41,231 bases of DNA, taken from the NCBI GenBank assembly GCA_002633005.1, contig NMRA01000494.1, positions 277,932 through 319,162 of the forward strand, read 5' to 3'. The notes beneath the pieces are model-generated. The model was not told the origin of the DNA. It made no database searches and saw only the letters and a list, made by a program, of their open reading frames with translations. This DNA comes from Phoronis australis. Taxonomy: Eukaryota > Phoronida > Phoronidae. Each line of letters opens with the position of its first letter. Within the stretch, counting starts at the first letter, position 1. Shown in pieces: positions 1 to 13,600 of the stretch. A program made the translations under genes and the position numbers.

Positions 1-500
1 ATGAGAATTGATCATAGAATTTAGTAACACACAACATTTTAATGCGAATTGTTATTACTACAACTGACCGACATACCTTTTGTAGGATGAACTTGAAAGT
101 TTAGAACATTTATTTTGGAGTTGCACATTTGTTAAACCTTTTTGAAAAGAATAGCTAAATATTATATTCACTCAAAAACGTCAATATATCGACAGATTTT
201 CAGACTTTTATATTTGGTAAAACTGGAAAAGCAGGTGAACTGTTGAATCTTATTGTTTTTTTTGGCCAACAAGCATATATACTGTAGAAAGCTGAAAGTG
301 GAACCTCCATCTATAACACTTTTCAAAAAAGAAGTGGAAATTCATTTCACATTCGAAAAATATAATTACTGTAAAAATGGATTAGGTGACAGATTTCTCC
401 AAAGATGGTCTGTTTTTCCCTCTGTAAAAATAACTGCAGATGAGAACAGTCTGTACACTTGGTGTATTTTCTTTGTAAAATTAAGTTTTCTGGGAAATCT
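1..500. other. AT-rich non-coding stretch
   Basis: I see no exon with splice signals, no RNA gene and no recognisable repeat here. An open frame runs from 253 into the following microsatellite, but its second half is only the translation of GT repeats. Confidence 0.5.
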
Positions 501-502
501 GT

Positions 503-573
<71 letters not shown>
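501..573. repeat. (GT)n microsatellite
   Basis: Nearly pure GT dinucleotide repeat, about 35 units, with one TTT interruption near 508-510. It creates a false Val/Cys-rich open frame on the + strand. Confidence 0.97.
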
Positions 574-574
<1 letters not shown>

Positions 575-3500
575 TGTGTCATTGGGGATTTCTGTCTGTG
601 CAGTGTGTTTTTATTATTGTACTAAATGTTAAAAAATATTACTATATCTTTACATCTGGTGCAGCATGGCCTCTATGATGTTTCACGAGTAATTGACTTA
701 AGAACGAAAAACCGTCAATTCCAAATCAAAACGGATTTTTTGCGGTGCACGTGTAAACTGCACACTAATCAATGACTATCAAATACAGCTGTATATTTAA
801 AAACGATTTTCTGCTTGCACCGTAGACTACGTAATTCTTATTGAGAAATTCGTATGAAACAGTGCATCTCCGTTTGTGACATGGGAGTTTCATTGATCAG
901 ACATCACTCTTTTCCGGCTAACCAGAATGTCATTGTAGTATTGGTAAGCCATCGCACGTTATTATTCGTTCGACCTTTGAACTCTAGCAATGGGTCCATC
1001 CATGTCAAAGGTTAAACTAATGACAGAAAGAAATACCAGCAACAGTTGATTTCACATTGTGCTTAAAGTGGCATTAAATCTGTGCTTTCTCTTATGAAAA
1101 AAGTGTAGGTTTAGGTCACTTTCATTAACCAAAGCGATGCTACTTTTACGTACTCACTTCATAATCTACCTTTTACCTGTGGAAAGAACTGACAAACCAA
1201 GCTCTCAACATGACGCGCTGCTCAATTCACATTCCATTGCAAACTCTTTGGGGATATTGATGTGCTTAAAATCACACATGACCGCGTTCAAACGTCACAC
1301 ACATCTTCGTTGAGTTAAGACTGAAGCTTTCAACTGAAGACATTTTTCTTCTCTTGTCTCGTTTCCTGAGTATTAAATTCACGATTTTGATATGCAGTGC
1401 TTTAAACGAGGTTTTAACGTTGCTGACAATGTACATGCAGCCACTTGTCAAATCAAGGTACAGTGTAAATGATGGTATTGAGCATTTTAAAATCGCACAA
1501 CAGTAAGGGCTCTGTTTTGGGTGTGGTACACAAGTCAAGTCGCCCTATTGTGTTTCGCAGGAATTTAGTACAATAAAAGTTTGAACACTATCAGCAAAGA
1601 CACAGCAATCGCAATTCGGGTGACCCAACGTCTACTCTTTGAGACCAAAATGTGATTTTTTTAACATTAAGTCAAAAAAATGTCGAAATTAAATATCCAG
1701 GCTCTTTATTCTTACATTCGATAGCTTTTAAGCGATGGCTCCTGAGCCTGTTAATACCAGTCTCGATTTTCCTCCATCAACATGAACCCATCTCGTTTCA
1801 GTTTTCTGAAACACCGATTTCTAAGCCTGGCAACCCCTTAACTCGTTCATTTTATGCGACTTTTTCACATGCATCGGATGATTGATCACACACGTAAAAG
1901 ATAAAACACTTTTCACCGGGTTAAAATAATAATTTCCTCTAGGCATTTTTCAATTAGCGCGATGAATGATAATTAAATTTGTGCAGTTGTAAAAACATGT
2001 CGGGAGGTTCAACGATTGCAGAGGCTCTTCTGTCAAATGGAGGTGAATTCACTTAACCTTTTTGTGTGACCAAGAGGATTCTGTGTGGATTTTATGTCAT
2101 CAGTTTTCAGTGATAAGCTAAGAGTAGATATAACGAAATTTGAAATGCACTCAAGGATAAAAACTGATTTAGAACTGAGCCCAAACGGCGTAAGACAAGA
2201 CAATTGGTATTTTTACTGGCCATAAATACACAGTATACTTAGGGAATATAGTCGAGTCACTGTTTGGGTCTGTTTCATACAACCGAGCACAGGGGGCCCA
2301 GATAGCTGTCGACGACACTCGAAATAGGCGGTGAGGGTGTCAGGCGGGGGTCGTGGCGATAGCAATTTGAAGGCAACAGACATTTTACAAAGTTGACACC
2401 CGTCTATACATAACACCCAACTTACCCGCGGCAGCGCTGTTTAGGTTCTCTAATCTACGTTACCCGGTACAATCATGGGCAAGACTTTTTAAAATAATCA
2501 ATTTTGGCTAACTTTGGAACATCATATCCCAGAAACCGGAAATTGGATTCATAAGAAACTTTTAAATACCATGCTTTGTTTACTGATCTCCAAAATGTTC
2601 TTAAGACTGACATATAACTTCAAATTGCCCCACTTTTGCTGAGGTTTTTTATGATCGGTTAGAAAACTGTAACAACGCATTTGACCTATCGATTTCAAGT
2701 TCTGTGCCCTAATAACAGTGTTTTTGGAGTACCGCCCCGAAATACGGTATACGCGCACCTTTAACTACACGTGAACTTTTACTTACACACTTTACATTTC
2801 TTTATCATAAGCAGTTGTGCTGGGACGGACCTTAAATTTGATCGTGGGTTCTATCTCTCATTAATTTATGCTCGCAGCTCCTTTTGGAGTACGGTACACG
2901 TGTACGTGAAGCCTTGACTTGTGATGGAGTTCTGAGACAGCAACAGGAACTGGTGACTTTATGAAATGGGGATGATTTTTATAATCTGATTATGTAGGGT
3001 TGAATCTATGAAACTGTGCTTGATCTACAAAGTAGGATATCCGGGTATCACGTGAAAACTGATTTAAGAATATAGACACATACGCACTTACATTAGGATA
3101 GCGTACGCAAATGAATACAGGGGTATGTTTAGAAGTTCCCCAAAGACATCGGTTAGTAAACATTTCATTTACAAGTACATAACAAACCCTGGGAAGTTGT
3201 TACAGGTACTTATTTATCTGTTTTCAACGCTTAAAACGCATTGCTGAAGAACTCTCCTAACACATTTAGTTGTTGGACAAGTTGTCTAACTTGGATGCAG
3301 ATTTTCGATCAGCGCCAATGTTTACGTAATTACACTTATCAAGCAAATGTTATGCACACAGATTGCTGTTATAAATCCGGAAGGACCAACATATGGCACG
3401 TTTTTGTAAGGAGGACAAGGCCACGTGACCCATTTAGGAACACATCAGGATAGGTATAAAGTCAAACAAGAAATTTCACAGCTTTTCTACATTCACAAAA

Positions 3501-3790
3501 TATACGTTTTTATCACAGCCATACATATCCATGAAGCACTACATTAACCTTAACCCATTAGTAATGGTCGTTTAATTCAGCATGGGTCTATGCCTTGAAG
3601 TGGCTACTGTAGGCTGTTGTTAAAGCTCAGGGATTAAAATCTTCCCCTCGTGTACTGAATTTGCTGACTTACTAGCGGAAATGCGGCCATGTAACTGAAA
3701 GGTAACGGTGATACATGTACCCTGATGGACGAGTATGTTGGACCTACAGTGTCAACATTATATCGTCTCTATTCTGTGAAAAATGAATAA
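574..3790. other. Gene-poor stretch
   Basis: Only short unsupported open frames occur on both strands, none with convincing splice sites or recognisable motifs. No tRNA, inverted-repeat element or long tandem repeat was recognised. Confidence 0.4.
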
Positions 3791-3804
3791 TACTCCTGGC
3801 CCTA

Positions 3805-3990
3805 GTTCGAAAAAATATCGCAACAAATAATTACTCTACGCCACAAATAAATACTTTACATTTTAAAAAGTTACATTACGCAGCAAAAATATTTTAAGCC
3901 GTATTACTAATTTTTACGCAGCAAATAATTACTTAACGACGCAAATCATTACTTTACGTCTCTAACAAGTATCTTACGCAAACAAAGTGG
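3805..3990. repeat. Degenerate minisatellite
   Basis: A short phrase of the form ACGCAGCAAATAATTACTT recurs at about 3825, 3842, 3918 and 3941, with decayed versions between and after. Units are roughly 20-23 bp and diverged by substitutions and small gaps. No coding potential is seen. Confidence 0.6.
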
Positions 3991-3999
3991 CAACGTAAC

Positions 4000-5265
4000 G
4001 CTGCCCCATTCGGCCAACGATACACCTTGGTGTAACAATGGAGTCTAGAATTAAATGTCTATAATTATCTAAGCTATAAAACTAGTGTGATGTGAATACC
4101 TTAATATCGACCAAGAAGCATGGTACGATGTAAAGTGCACTCATTTTCAAATTTCAAGATTGGAGGTAACTCCCAAGCGATTGTTGTTCACCCAGTGTGC
4201 ATTTCCGTTATTAAATTCAGTCCTCCGTCGTTGCTCAAACAAAAGCTAGGCATTTACCTACCGTGTGTTCTTGCACTGTGAACACCCTGACGAGCGTGTT
4301 CACGGTATTTGGGAAAATTAGGACTAGACCAAATAAAATCTTTGGCCAATAAAGAATGAATTCTCTAGTCAATCAGTGCCAATGGTACACATTATCGCAG
4401 ACTTCATACTATTTACAATTTTGATGGAAAACATTTCTAAACATAGTTGTCAACATTCTGGATGTTGACTACTTCAAATTCCACTACACCGAATGTTTGC
4501 TACTGCGAAGCTTCGCTAACTTCGAAAGCTCACTACTCCAAGTGTCAACATTTGCGAAACCTGGGACCGGTCTCCAATCTTTTTACTCGAAATGGAACTC
4601 GAAATTAGGTTTGGCATTTTATACTCTACTTTTGGGCGAACTCAAGGCAAGTGTCTATTATTCTATGCTCGAGTAAACAATAACTTGCGTAGATAATATG
4701 TTTCCCTTAGTTCACAGTTTGTAAACCCAATATTAAAGCAATAAGTTCGAGTTTGAACTCGAAATTTCTGATTGTCTGCTCATAAGACGAAACTGGGTTG
4801 AATAAAGTATTGTACTTATGTCCGTCATGTAGTCACCATTTAAAGGATGTAGAAGATTTGAATAGTCCTAAAACATTAGTTACGTTGTTTACACGTGATC
4901 TCAATTCCAAACACTGCCAATCGTGATTCTTGTATCCACCTAACGAATCATCATGAGAAGTTCTCAAGCAGGGATAACATCTGTGGTACTGGTCAGGGCT
5001 GCGGCGACCAGCGGGACAGTTTTGAGTTTACGAAAACTGAATGGTAGTCTCTGAAATTGTGAAGACTGGAAGGGACAAGGTACATGTAGCCTTCCACTTA
5101 CATGTACATTTAGTTTCGACCAGCCGTGCGTACAGTTCCGTTGGGTGAGGTCGAGGCGCAGCGGCCCTAAACTACAATCTTAGTCGCGCTGTGAAATGAT
5201 GCGACCTTGACATGGATTTGATGATTGCAACGTGGCTGATAATATAAAATTATCCCTCATTCATG
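4000..5265. other. Gene-poor stretch
   Basis: No open frame of note and no splice-supported exon. The segment 5070-5115 has several ACATGTA words, a motif scattered through the whole window. Confidence 0.4.
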
Positions 5266-5270
5266 TTCTT

Positions 5271-5701
5271 TTAAAAGGATACTAAACCCTGTTATGATGG
5301 TTTCCACCAATCCTCGTTCGGTCACCTACTAATTCATCACTATCGTCACTCTTTCAATTGAAAAGTATACAAACCCGGTTTTGGCTTATTAACAAATACT
5401 AAAAGCGACTTTCCTATCCAATTCTTTGAAACAAAATAATACTCTGTAACGACTTGAAAAAATTGGAAAACTTCTTTCATAGTATGCTAAAGGGACAAGC
5501 GTGGCCGCCGCTTTTAGCGAGTTACGCGGCAACTACGATAAAAGACCACCCACCAAAGATCATGATGTCCAATTTTTGAGATAGCGGATGTGAATTCTTA
5601 GGTGATTTCTGCTTTTAGCTTTCAAGTTTGATGCCAATGCTGCATCAGCACGTGAGAGAATGAGGATTGGTTGTAATCAGGGTTTAGTACCATTTTAAGG
5701 A
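5271..5701. mobile_element. MITE-like element with ~45-bp terminal inverted repeats
   Basis: The left end (5271-5318) and right end (5655-5701) are inverted copies. Both contain TACTAAACCCTG followed by a stretch ending in CCAATCCTC, and both have TTTTAA/TTAAAA at the outer edge. The roughly 340-bp core has no protein-coding frame, as expected for a non-autonomous DNA transposon. I could not define a target-site duplication, so the superfamily is open. Confidence 0.65.
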
Positions 5702-5915
5702 AAGAATCAATCAAAAGTTCATACACCCCATATCAAGGTTTGGACATTGTGATCCTTAAAAAAATACTTGCTGGTGGTCTGATACACGTTGTACCAGACG
5801 TGCGCAAGCCTTGAATGTGGGCCCATTGCACTGATTACCTGGAACTATTTTTATGCTTTATTAATATATGGTTAAAACTGAGCTGAGGAGCTAGAAACCT
5901 GGCTCAAGGGTTTAG

Positions 5916-5990
5916 CAGTGTGACCTGGTGGGACTCGAACCCACGACCTCAAGTAAAGAAAGCGTGCACTTTTCAACCAGGCCACACTGC
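5916..5990 (-). repeat. tRNA-derived SINE head
   Basis: Read on the - strand this has a tRNA-like Pol III promoter: a B box GGTTCGAGTCC inside a perfect 5-bp T-arm stem (GTGGG/CCCAC, + strand 5928-5944) and an A-box-like TGGCCTGGTTG. A 7-bp acceptor-like pairing (TGGCCTG with CAGGTCA) can form. The D-arm region is too short by about nine bases for a functional tRNA, so a tRNA-derived SINE or tRNA pseudogene is the better call. Confidence 0.6.
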
Positions 5991-5999
5991 CTCCTCATT

Positions 6000-6690
6000 A
6001 TGATCCTTGGTGGATGGTCTTTTCCCACAGTTGCCGTGTAATTTGCAAAAAACGTAGGTCACGGATGCCCGTTTAGCAAACTTTGAAAGAAATTCTCTTT
6101 CTCAAATTTTCTGGTTGCCAAGTACATGTATTACAGATCATCATTTCGTTGCACAAAACTGGATGGGAAAGTCATTTTAGTATTTGTCAATAGGTCAAAA
6201 CCGGATTTATTATCCTTTGAAACTGCAAGAACGTACTCATTTTTCCGTATTCGTAAGCCATGCGGGCAATTTCGTATGCGCATGAAATCAATAGTACCCG
6301 GACGTTGTTTTTGGTATAGGTAACCACTCATAGGTTTTCGGCCGTTAAGTACACTTAATACAGACTAGTCGAAATCCGTCCTTAAAAATGCATTGAAAAA
6401 AATCTATACACCTTTTATAATTAGCGGAATCTTCGATAAAATAAAATTTCTAAGTGATCTTCCAAAACAGAATAATACAAAATATAATCTTACCCAACCC
6501 GCTTGCAGGTAACTGCGTGTAACTAACATTTACAGAGTCCCTACATAAATGACAATAAAATGTAAACAGCCACGGCACAAAACGCATCCTCTGAATAACA
6601 TGTTGTTGTTGATTTGCTGTTTCGTGGCAATTTACTATTTTAGCTCATTACTTTCTAGTAATCAATAGTTTTACTCTATTATCAAAACAG
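6000..6690. other. Gene-poor stretch
   Basis: Two overlapping frames of about 65 codons on opposite strands (6126-6331) are antisense mirrors without splice signals or motifs. Nothing else was recognised. Confidence 0.4.
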
Positions 6691-6699
6691 ATTTATCTT

Positions 6700-7024
6700 G
6701 TGAAGAATATGTTTACAGTCTACTACCAACACTACGTAGAATTCTAGACAAATTCAGGTGCTCTTGACACCAACAGAATACAGAAACTGTTAGGCACCAT
6801 GACATTATAAAAAAGAAGATAGACTGTGTGAAATTTGCAACCGTTCAGAAATTGAAGACGAAATATACGTATTACTTAACTGCCCCGTACTTAACGACAT
6901 TAGACTGAATTTTATACCAGAAATATCCCGACAGCATACTGACATTGAAAACGTCAAATACTTGTTCAAAACAAACTCTGGGAATCTTTTGAAAAGACTA
7001 TCGTTATTTATGTTGAAGGCTTAG
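6700..7024 (+). pseudogene. LINE reverse-transcriptase C-terminal fragment
   Basis: The frame 6821-7024 encodes 67 residues ending in a stop. It has the C-x2-C ... E-D-E ... C-P ... R layout of the zinc-finger tail (zf-RVT type) that closes many non-LTR retrotransposon polymerases: CEIC, then EIEDE, NCP and DIRLNF in order. Just upstream, in other frames, are pieces resembling the preceding RT segment (LRRILDKFRC), so frameshifts have broken the gene. The rest of the element is absent. It stops about 100 bp before a CT microsatellite. Clade cannot be decided from this fragment. Confidence 0.7.
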
Positions 7025-7120
7025 GGTATTAGACAGGAAACTCTAATATTGTAACATGTAAATATGTATTGCATATCCGGACATGAAATTGCCACCTACA
7101 CCAAATGTTGCAACGTAATA

Positions 7121-7216
7121 TGTCTCTCTCTCTCCCTCCCTCCCTCNNNNNNNNNNNNNNNNNNNNNNNNNNNNNNNNNNNNNNNNNNNNNNNNNNNNNN
7201 NNNNNNNNNNCTCCCT

Positions 7217-7252
<36 letters not shown>
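7121..7252. repeat. (CT)n/(CCCT)n microsatellite around a 64-N gap
   Basis: CT and CCCT repeats flank an assembly gap at 7147-7210. The gap probably lies inside the repeat itself. Open frames crossing it on both strands are artefacts. Confidence 0.95.
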
Positions 7253-7255
<3 letters not shown>

Positions 7256-7259
7256 ATAG

Positions 7260-9455
7260 TTGAACGGGCTCTTCACGCCAGCTCCTTCAATAAAAAGTTC
7301 TTCCATTTGAATGTGACGCCATCGTGCACATTATTCACACAGTATTATCAACTTGTGCAACAAATTAAGTGGGACAATCATATTTTGAAATACAAAAACA
7401 AAATGAGCTATAGCGTCAAATTTCGATGTAGCCACTGACATATGTCTTATGGTCTTCATCGCAGCTCCCCTTAATAGCATCTGCGCGTGCGTTTTACTGG
7501 AACTTTTATGGAAAGTTATTGACAACAACTCGTTAACCGACATAAAAAGAATTCTTTAAAACAATAGGATAATTTGATGACTTTTACATTAATTCACCCT
7601 TACCGGTGCATTATGAGCCCTGATGAGGGAACAAAAGTAAACTCGGTGAAAACTTTGATTTATGCTAAGAATCACAGATGTCCTACTTTATGCACTTTAG
7701 AATACCAGATTAATGAATTTGTCAACATTTCAGAATAAAAATGCTCCTAATGACCCCATGATTGCACCAAATGACCTGAAACTTCATAATTCAAACTCAA
7801 TTGCAGTTATTTAACAGATGTGTAAGAATTTCAATTGTCTACCTCAAAATCTTAGTTTGCACTCATTGATCTTTGACCTCTGGCTTCTGATTAGAAGGCC
7901 ATGTTGGTTAGTACAATAGGTTGTTTGATTGGCATGTACATGTAGGTTTACACCAGTGTGCTGAAATTGAACAGAGGAGCCATTGTAGTCTAGACGCATT
8001 TTCAGAAAAGAACCCCGTTTTGTGTTCTAGAAGCATTTTTAGTAACAGTTGGGAACTAGACTTGTTCACATAATCAAGGTATGGCGACTTCAACTTACCA
8101 TGTTCTCAAGCCGAATTTTGCATTTTAAACATCTAATTAGCATAAACAAAATGGCGGCAAAATTGTTAAGTTCAGATGTAGTTTCGTAATACAAATCATA
8201 ATATACCATTTGAAATAGTGCAACGCCTCACCTGTACATATTCTTATAAATACTTCGTGTGCAATAAATCACTTATGCAAACTAAACAATTGCAACTCTA
8301 AAACCTAATTAGGCAAATTAGGTGCCGCCATTACGATACAATGCAATTTTTATCTGCAGGCTAACTTGAAAATTGTGTTATACTTATATTTTCAAGGTCA
8401 ACAAGCATGCTAAACACATTTCTGAACCAATTAATTTCATATTTATTGGGTTATAGATGTATACTCATCGAATGTGGAAAATACAGTCGTTAGTCTGCAA
8501 TGCTCGTTAAGCAAAGTGTAACTATTTTGACAGAATATAAGGACAAATGTTTATACTAACCCGTTATCTTTCATTCATAAAAATCAAAATATTTATTGTT
8601 AATGAATACACCATTAGGTTTTCAGTTACATGAATTGTTTTCAGGCCTGCTAAAAAATAGCATTCACTTTTTGGTACTTTTTAACATGCCTGAAGCCAGG
8701 CAAATCAAACTGTTTGCATACAAGGAATCTGATCATGAATGTGCTGCTGGGATGTGCATAATGATATGCAAAGAAGTCCAGATTTCTTGCATTTGCATTG
8801 TGTACTGTTGCGTTGTTTCTGGCATGCAAACAATACCATCTCAAGGCAGCTGTCTGGGATAGAACTGTGTCTCATCAGTATGGGCTGCAAGTTTGTGTGT
8901 GTGCCTCCCATATCAGAGGGTGCTGGGAGCTCAGGTATGGGACAATAGGCATATCGCCATACCTTGACCTGCACTCTCATAAAATGGAAACGGAGGGCAT
9001 TATACGTTGGGGGAAGGACTTCTGGGTTCACTGGTTTGGAGAATAGTAAATAGCTTGCTAAATCTACAGGTCTGTTTTGGTCGCGTTGAATATTCTACAG
9101 ACTAATACTTCTGAAGACGTCAAAAGTTTCTCAGTGAGCTCACCAATACGCAGGTTCTTATTTAAGCAATCCGTCATGCTCAAGGACCACCTTCCATAAT
9201 GATTTTTTCATGTGATTGGCAACGTACGAGATGGTGCCAAACCCGGTCACGGCATGAAAGCAAACAACAAACAAGGATGTTGCTTAGTCTCTTAGTAGTT
9301 TGTAGAAAACTGCTTCAATAGGTATGTATCGACGTTTCTTTGATGTGCCTGACATCATTCATATGTGCGCACATTGCAATTGTTGGAAGTGCGACACGAG
9401 AAGCAGTAGAACATCAGTGTACCTGGAAAACATGACTGACTGTGGACACCTTGCA
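7260..9455. other. Gene-poor stretch with a possible decayed satellite unit
   Basis: At 7741-7920 phrases such as 'TAATGACC' and 'CACTCATTGATCTTTGACC' resemble the tandem units at 9461-10613, so a distant fourth unit is possible. The nested open frames at 8596-9046 lie on both strands and lack motifs. A perfect octamer word ATTTGCAT sits at 8791-8798 with other ATGCAAA words nearby; no gene is attached to it that I can see. Confidence 0.4.
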
Positions 9456-9460
9456 GTATG

Positions 9461-10613
9461 CGTGATTATAAAAGGTCTAGCTGAAAAATCACCTTTGCAC
9501 TTACTGACCTTTGACCCGGAAATTCAGTTCAGTTAATACATTCAAAATTATATTCAGGCCCTAGTTGCACTTTCATGGCATCAAGCTCTTTGCGAAATAT
9601 GAAGAGCCCATCTCTCATATTGCAGGAGGAGAAGCAATTGAAATAAATGTACTGGTTGAACCTTCTAATCCTGTTATAGTGCATTTGGTTCATGCCCGTA
9701 TCATCAATTGAATACGGTTACCAAATGGCTCGACCACCATGAATATGAACGCTATCCCTAATGTAGTATGTAACTACTAGACTACTGAAAGAGTCAGAAA
9801 CTTAACAGAAAACTGCACTTAACAACCCCAAAGTAGCACCTAATGACCACAAAGTTTGTAAACTAGATTGCTTTTAGAATGGGAAACATGTGTGGTTATA
9901 AAAGGCCTAGCGCAAAATTTACTTTTGCACCCACTGACCTTTGACCATGAAACTCGGTTCAGTTGGTACAATCGAAACTCCGTGTAGTTTCTAGATGCAC
10001 TTATACGGCACTAAGCTTCTTACGACATTTAAAGAATCAACATCGAGAATCACAGGAGGTGAAGCATTTAAAGGAAGAGCACTGGTTGACCCTTCTGGGG
10101 TCTCATAGTGTATTTTGGGTCATACCCGTGTAACAGGATATAGTTGGCTATCAGCTGAACCACAAAGAATATGACCGCTCTCCGAAGTACAACATGAAAG
10201 TTCTAGCTTACAAAAGTCTAAAGTTTAAAATAAAATTACACTTAATGACCCTAAAGTTTTACCTAATGACCACAAAGTTTGTGACTGAACTTCCTTTATG
10301 AATGGAAAACTTATGCGTGATTATGAAACACCTAGCTCAAAAATCAATTTTGCTCTTAATGACCTTTACCCCGAAGGTCGGTTCCTTTGATCGGATTCGA
10401 AATCCAAGTAAATTTGGGATGCATTTCTCTAGTGCCTAATTGTTTTCAAATTTTGAAGAGTGTATCTAAAAAAACCCGTAAAAGAAGCATTTTGACTGAA
10501 CGCATTCCTTCACCCGAATAGCGTCATTCCGTGCATTTTTGGGTCAAAACATTATAATCAGGAAAAAATCACTTTATTGTCGTATCAACCACAGTGAATA
10601 TGAGTGTCGTTAG
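9461..10613. repeat. Three tandem units of ~430 bp
   Basis: Units begin at about 9461, 9891 and 10316, each opening with a GTGATTATAAAAGGCCTAG-like phrase, then 'CACTGACCTTTGACC', a GAAGAGTC/AAAGAATC segment, 'GAGGTGAAGCATT', 'GGTTGACCCTTCT', and 'CACAAAGAATATGA'. The first two end with 'CCTAATGACCACAAAGTTTGT'. The third is truncated near 10613. Copies differ by many substitutions, so the array is old. No coding frame runs through it. Confidence 0.75.
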
Positions 10614-13600
10614 TGAATCGATATCAGAGTAATAAAAATTGAAAAGAGAAGAACAAGAAGAATAAGAATAAGAAGATAAATCACAGAGAACAGCTAAACT
10701 CTACGCTTGCACAACCACAGTAATTAGAATAAAAATAAAACTGAGGAAAACCCAGGAACAACTTACAGGCGCAGAGTTACTAGTCCTCATAGCCATTTGC
10801 TTATTAGATAAATTTCTCAATTGAGCAATGACTGAATTCACATATTTTCTCAAGACAAGTTAACTCAGTCAATATCGACTATAAATAAATCAAAGCTTTG
10901 TAAGCTTTCCAATATGAAATTGGTCCTATAAAATGTATATTTTCAACAGATATCCTAAATTTGTATGAGTAGTTCCCACGCACATGATAACTTGCCTATT
11001 CTTGATACATGTACAGTTTGAACCAGCTAGGAATTCCAAATTTCTTTCGGCCCTCAAACATCACCGACCGAACAGGACACTCTCCGAACGTGACCATGTA
11101 GGTGACGCAGCTTATACATGTACTGTACGTAGGGCTGCCCATAAAAATGGGCAGTTAAGCGTGTGTGTTTGACAACAGGTGGGGCGTCGTTTGTTTAACA
11201 AGTTCGACCTTGGGGCAAAACTTACGTAGTCGTGAAAAATGTAAGCATGGAGAAAATGTGAAATCGTTCAAGGTAAGAATGATTCGATGCGTGATTGGTT
11301 AAACAATGTATTTACTAGAATGCGAGTGATAATCCAGGAATCAGCCAATCATAAAGTGAAGCAGGGTCTTAAAAGGCTTAAATACAAGCTTTGTCCAAGG
11401 ATTCTCCCATACGGCGTTCACAACAGTAGTGGTCGTGCAGGTAAGGAATTAAGTGTCCGTTTCATGTACATGTACGGCTGTGTGATGTTAGTCTAGTGAA
11501 AAACAGTTACAGTTCCTTAAAACGCCCTTACTAAAGTTAACGTAACTTTTTCGCTGAAAACTTAAGTTTTTGACTGTGATCAGAATTTAGCTTTCATGCT
11601 GTCAAAGTTTCGTGGATAGTGCAATACATTTCGTTCCGACGACGAGTCCCATGAAGCCTCAACAAAATTTCGCTAAATTTGCGTGCAGTTTTTGATCTTT
11701 CCCACTCTTGTTAGGCGTCTCTAAGCTGATTGGTCAAACGCCTATACAACGAAAACGAGGCGAGATGTATCCACGTAAAAGTTAGTGCATACCGGGAATT
11801 TGACGGATCTTGTAAACAGTGAGGGGAATGCAGTGTGCGACTACAACAATGGAGTTTTCACACGTATACTGTAACTCAGACTGAGAGCATTTGTACTGTT
11901 AAAGCTAAAGAATAACAAAAGAGAACGTGACCTTAGAAAAAGAAAAAATATGAAGGAAACAGTCGATATGCGAACATAGCGCACTCTGAATCTATGTCAC
12001 GTGACTCAACGACTGATCGGGACACAGCTGTTCAAGCCAGGGCATCACATCACTCTCACAAACATTGCCCAGTTTAACTGAGACCAGAGTAGATAAAGCC
12101 AACAGTTGCAACCAGAAAGCCTTTTGAATCATTATCCCTAACTAACAACGGATTATGACATCAATTATTCAACACAAATTTCCCTTTTCATTTTTAGAGC
12201 CTAGAAATAATGCGTGGTTCAATAGCTAACGTTCGAAATATCCACGACTTATTTAAATCCCTAACCCACCAGACAGCGATCGAGTCTTTGTAGGACAGGC
12301 CTTCAGTGCAACCAATAGAACCAAAGTAATGCGTTGGGGAGGTTTCAACCTACAGGTATAAACAGTGTTTTGAACAACTTTCCCGCCATTATAATGCTGT
12401 CAAATCAGCACTGCTGAGCTATGGGACGTATCAACGCCTTACAAATGGCCAAACTTTTGAAATATCAATTGAAATTTCAAGGAGGTCCTATACCATACAT
12501 TTCCCGCTGCGAAGTGTCAGCGATAAAGCCAATGACTGCTGCTGAGAAATCGGGATAATTTCAATAGGTTAATGAACTTTAACTAATCAAACAATGGAAG
12601 TGGATGACAGTGAAATTTAACTCCTCTGCTTTTATATTGATGAAACGTCTATGTGAAATTCTGTCCAACAAATCTGGGCCGATTGTCAGTTTGGTGCTCT
12701 CATATCTCTGGAAAGCGCCAATATGGAAAGTCCTCTATTAATTGACATTGAACTAAACACTTCTTGGCCTACACTAGCGATGCAAATGACAATGGCTATC
12801 GTGATGTTACAGTGATCAATAAAACAAAATGACCATTTACAATACTCGCCGATAAGATTTAGTCTAAATATTAGAGTTGTGGATTATTGAATCCCGGCCT
12901 GTAACATTCACAAAAAGACGCTAGCAAGCACCCGCAAAACGATTCTGTTGGCGAATGGTAAGAACAAAGTAGAAACTTGCAAGCCTACATTTGTGTATGC
13001 GCGTTAAAAAATTAAAAGTAGGTCGTTGAACGCCCAGTGTGTTCTGCAGTTCAGAAAAATGACTTTCATGGTTCTACAACACCCATGAGGCACGATCCAC
13101 ATTTTTATGATTATTGATATAGTGTTTGACACTATTGTTCTTCGTTTCTATTTTCCTCTCGTTAGAAAATTTTCAACAGAAAAAGTAAGAAAATAAATTT
13201 ACAGTGTATGTAACTATGTGTCTTAGCTGTTCATTGTAATTTTCTTAGAAAAAATAACTGCAATTTTGAAATAAGCCCCTCAAATTCCCATCACAAAAGT
13301 TCTGAGGTCAAATGCAATCAGGCGTGTTCAGAACACTAGCATTCCCGAACAACAACATTTTACGTTCTACTCTCAAAACACCGCAATTACCATCTTTGTA
13401 CTGTGTGTGTGCTTTCAAAATTGAGCTCAAGTGTTCTTATTCAGAGCACAGGTGACACCGTGTTAAAAGTGGGTTCAAGTGATCTGGTATTTTTACACCT
13501 TGGCGTAAGCTGTCGGCTCTACTTGTTCACATGAATCAGACACATTATACACTGTATGAGCTCGTACATGTAGTTCTTCGTCTGTAGTGTTTCTAAGCGG

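Noticed and set aside
253-678. 141-codon open frame on the + strand
   Set aside because: Its length comes from translating the GT microsatellite; no splice sites or motifs.
5916-5990. Functional tRNA gene
   Set aside because: B box and T arm are good but the cloverleaf lacks about nine bases in the D-arm region.
7043-7438. Open frames across the CT repeat and gap
   Set aside because: Low-complexity and N-containing translations only.
8596-9046. Five overlapping frames
   Set aside because: Mutually antisense, no motifs, no splice support.
9461-10613. CRISPR array
   Set aside because: Period of ~430 bp, diverged units and eukaryotic context; no short identical repeats with spacers.
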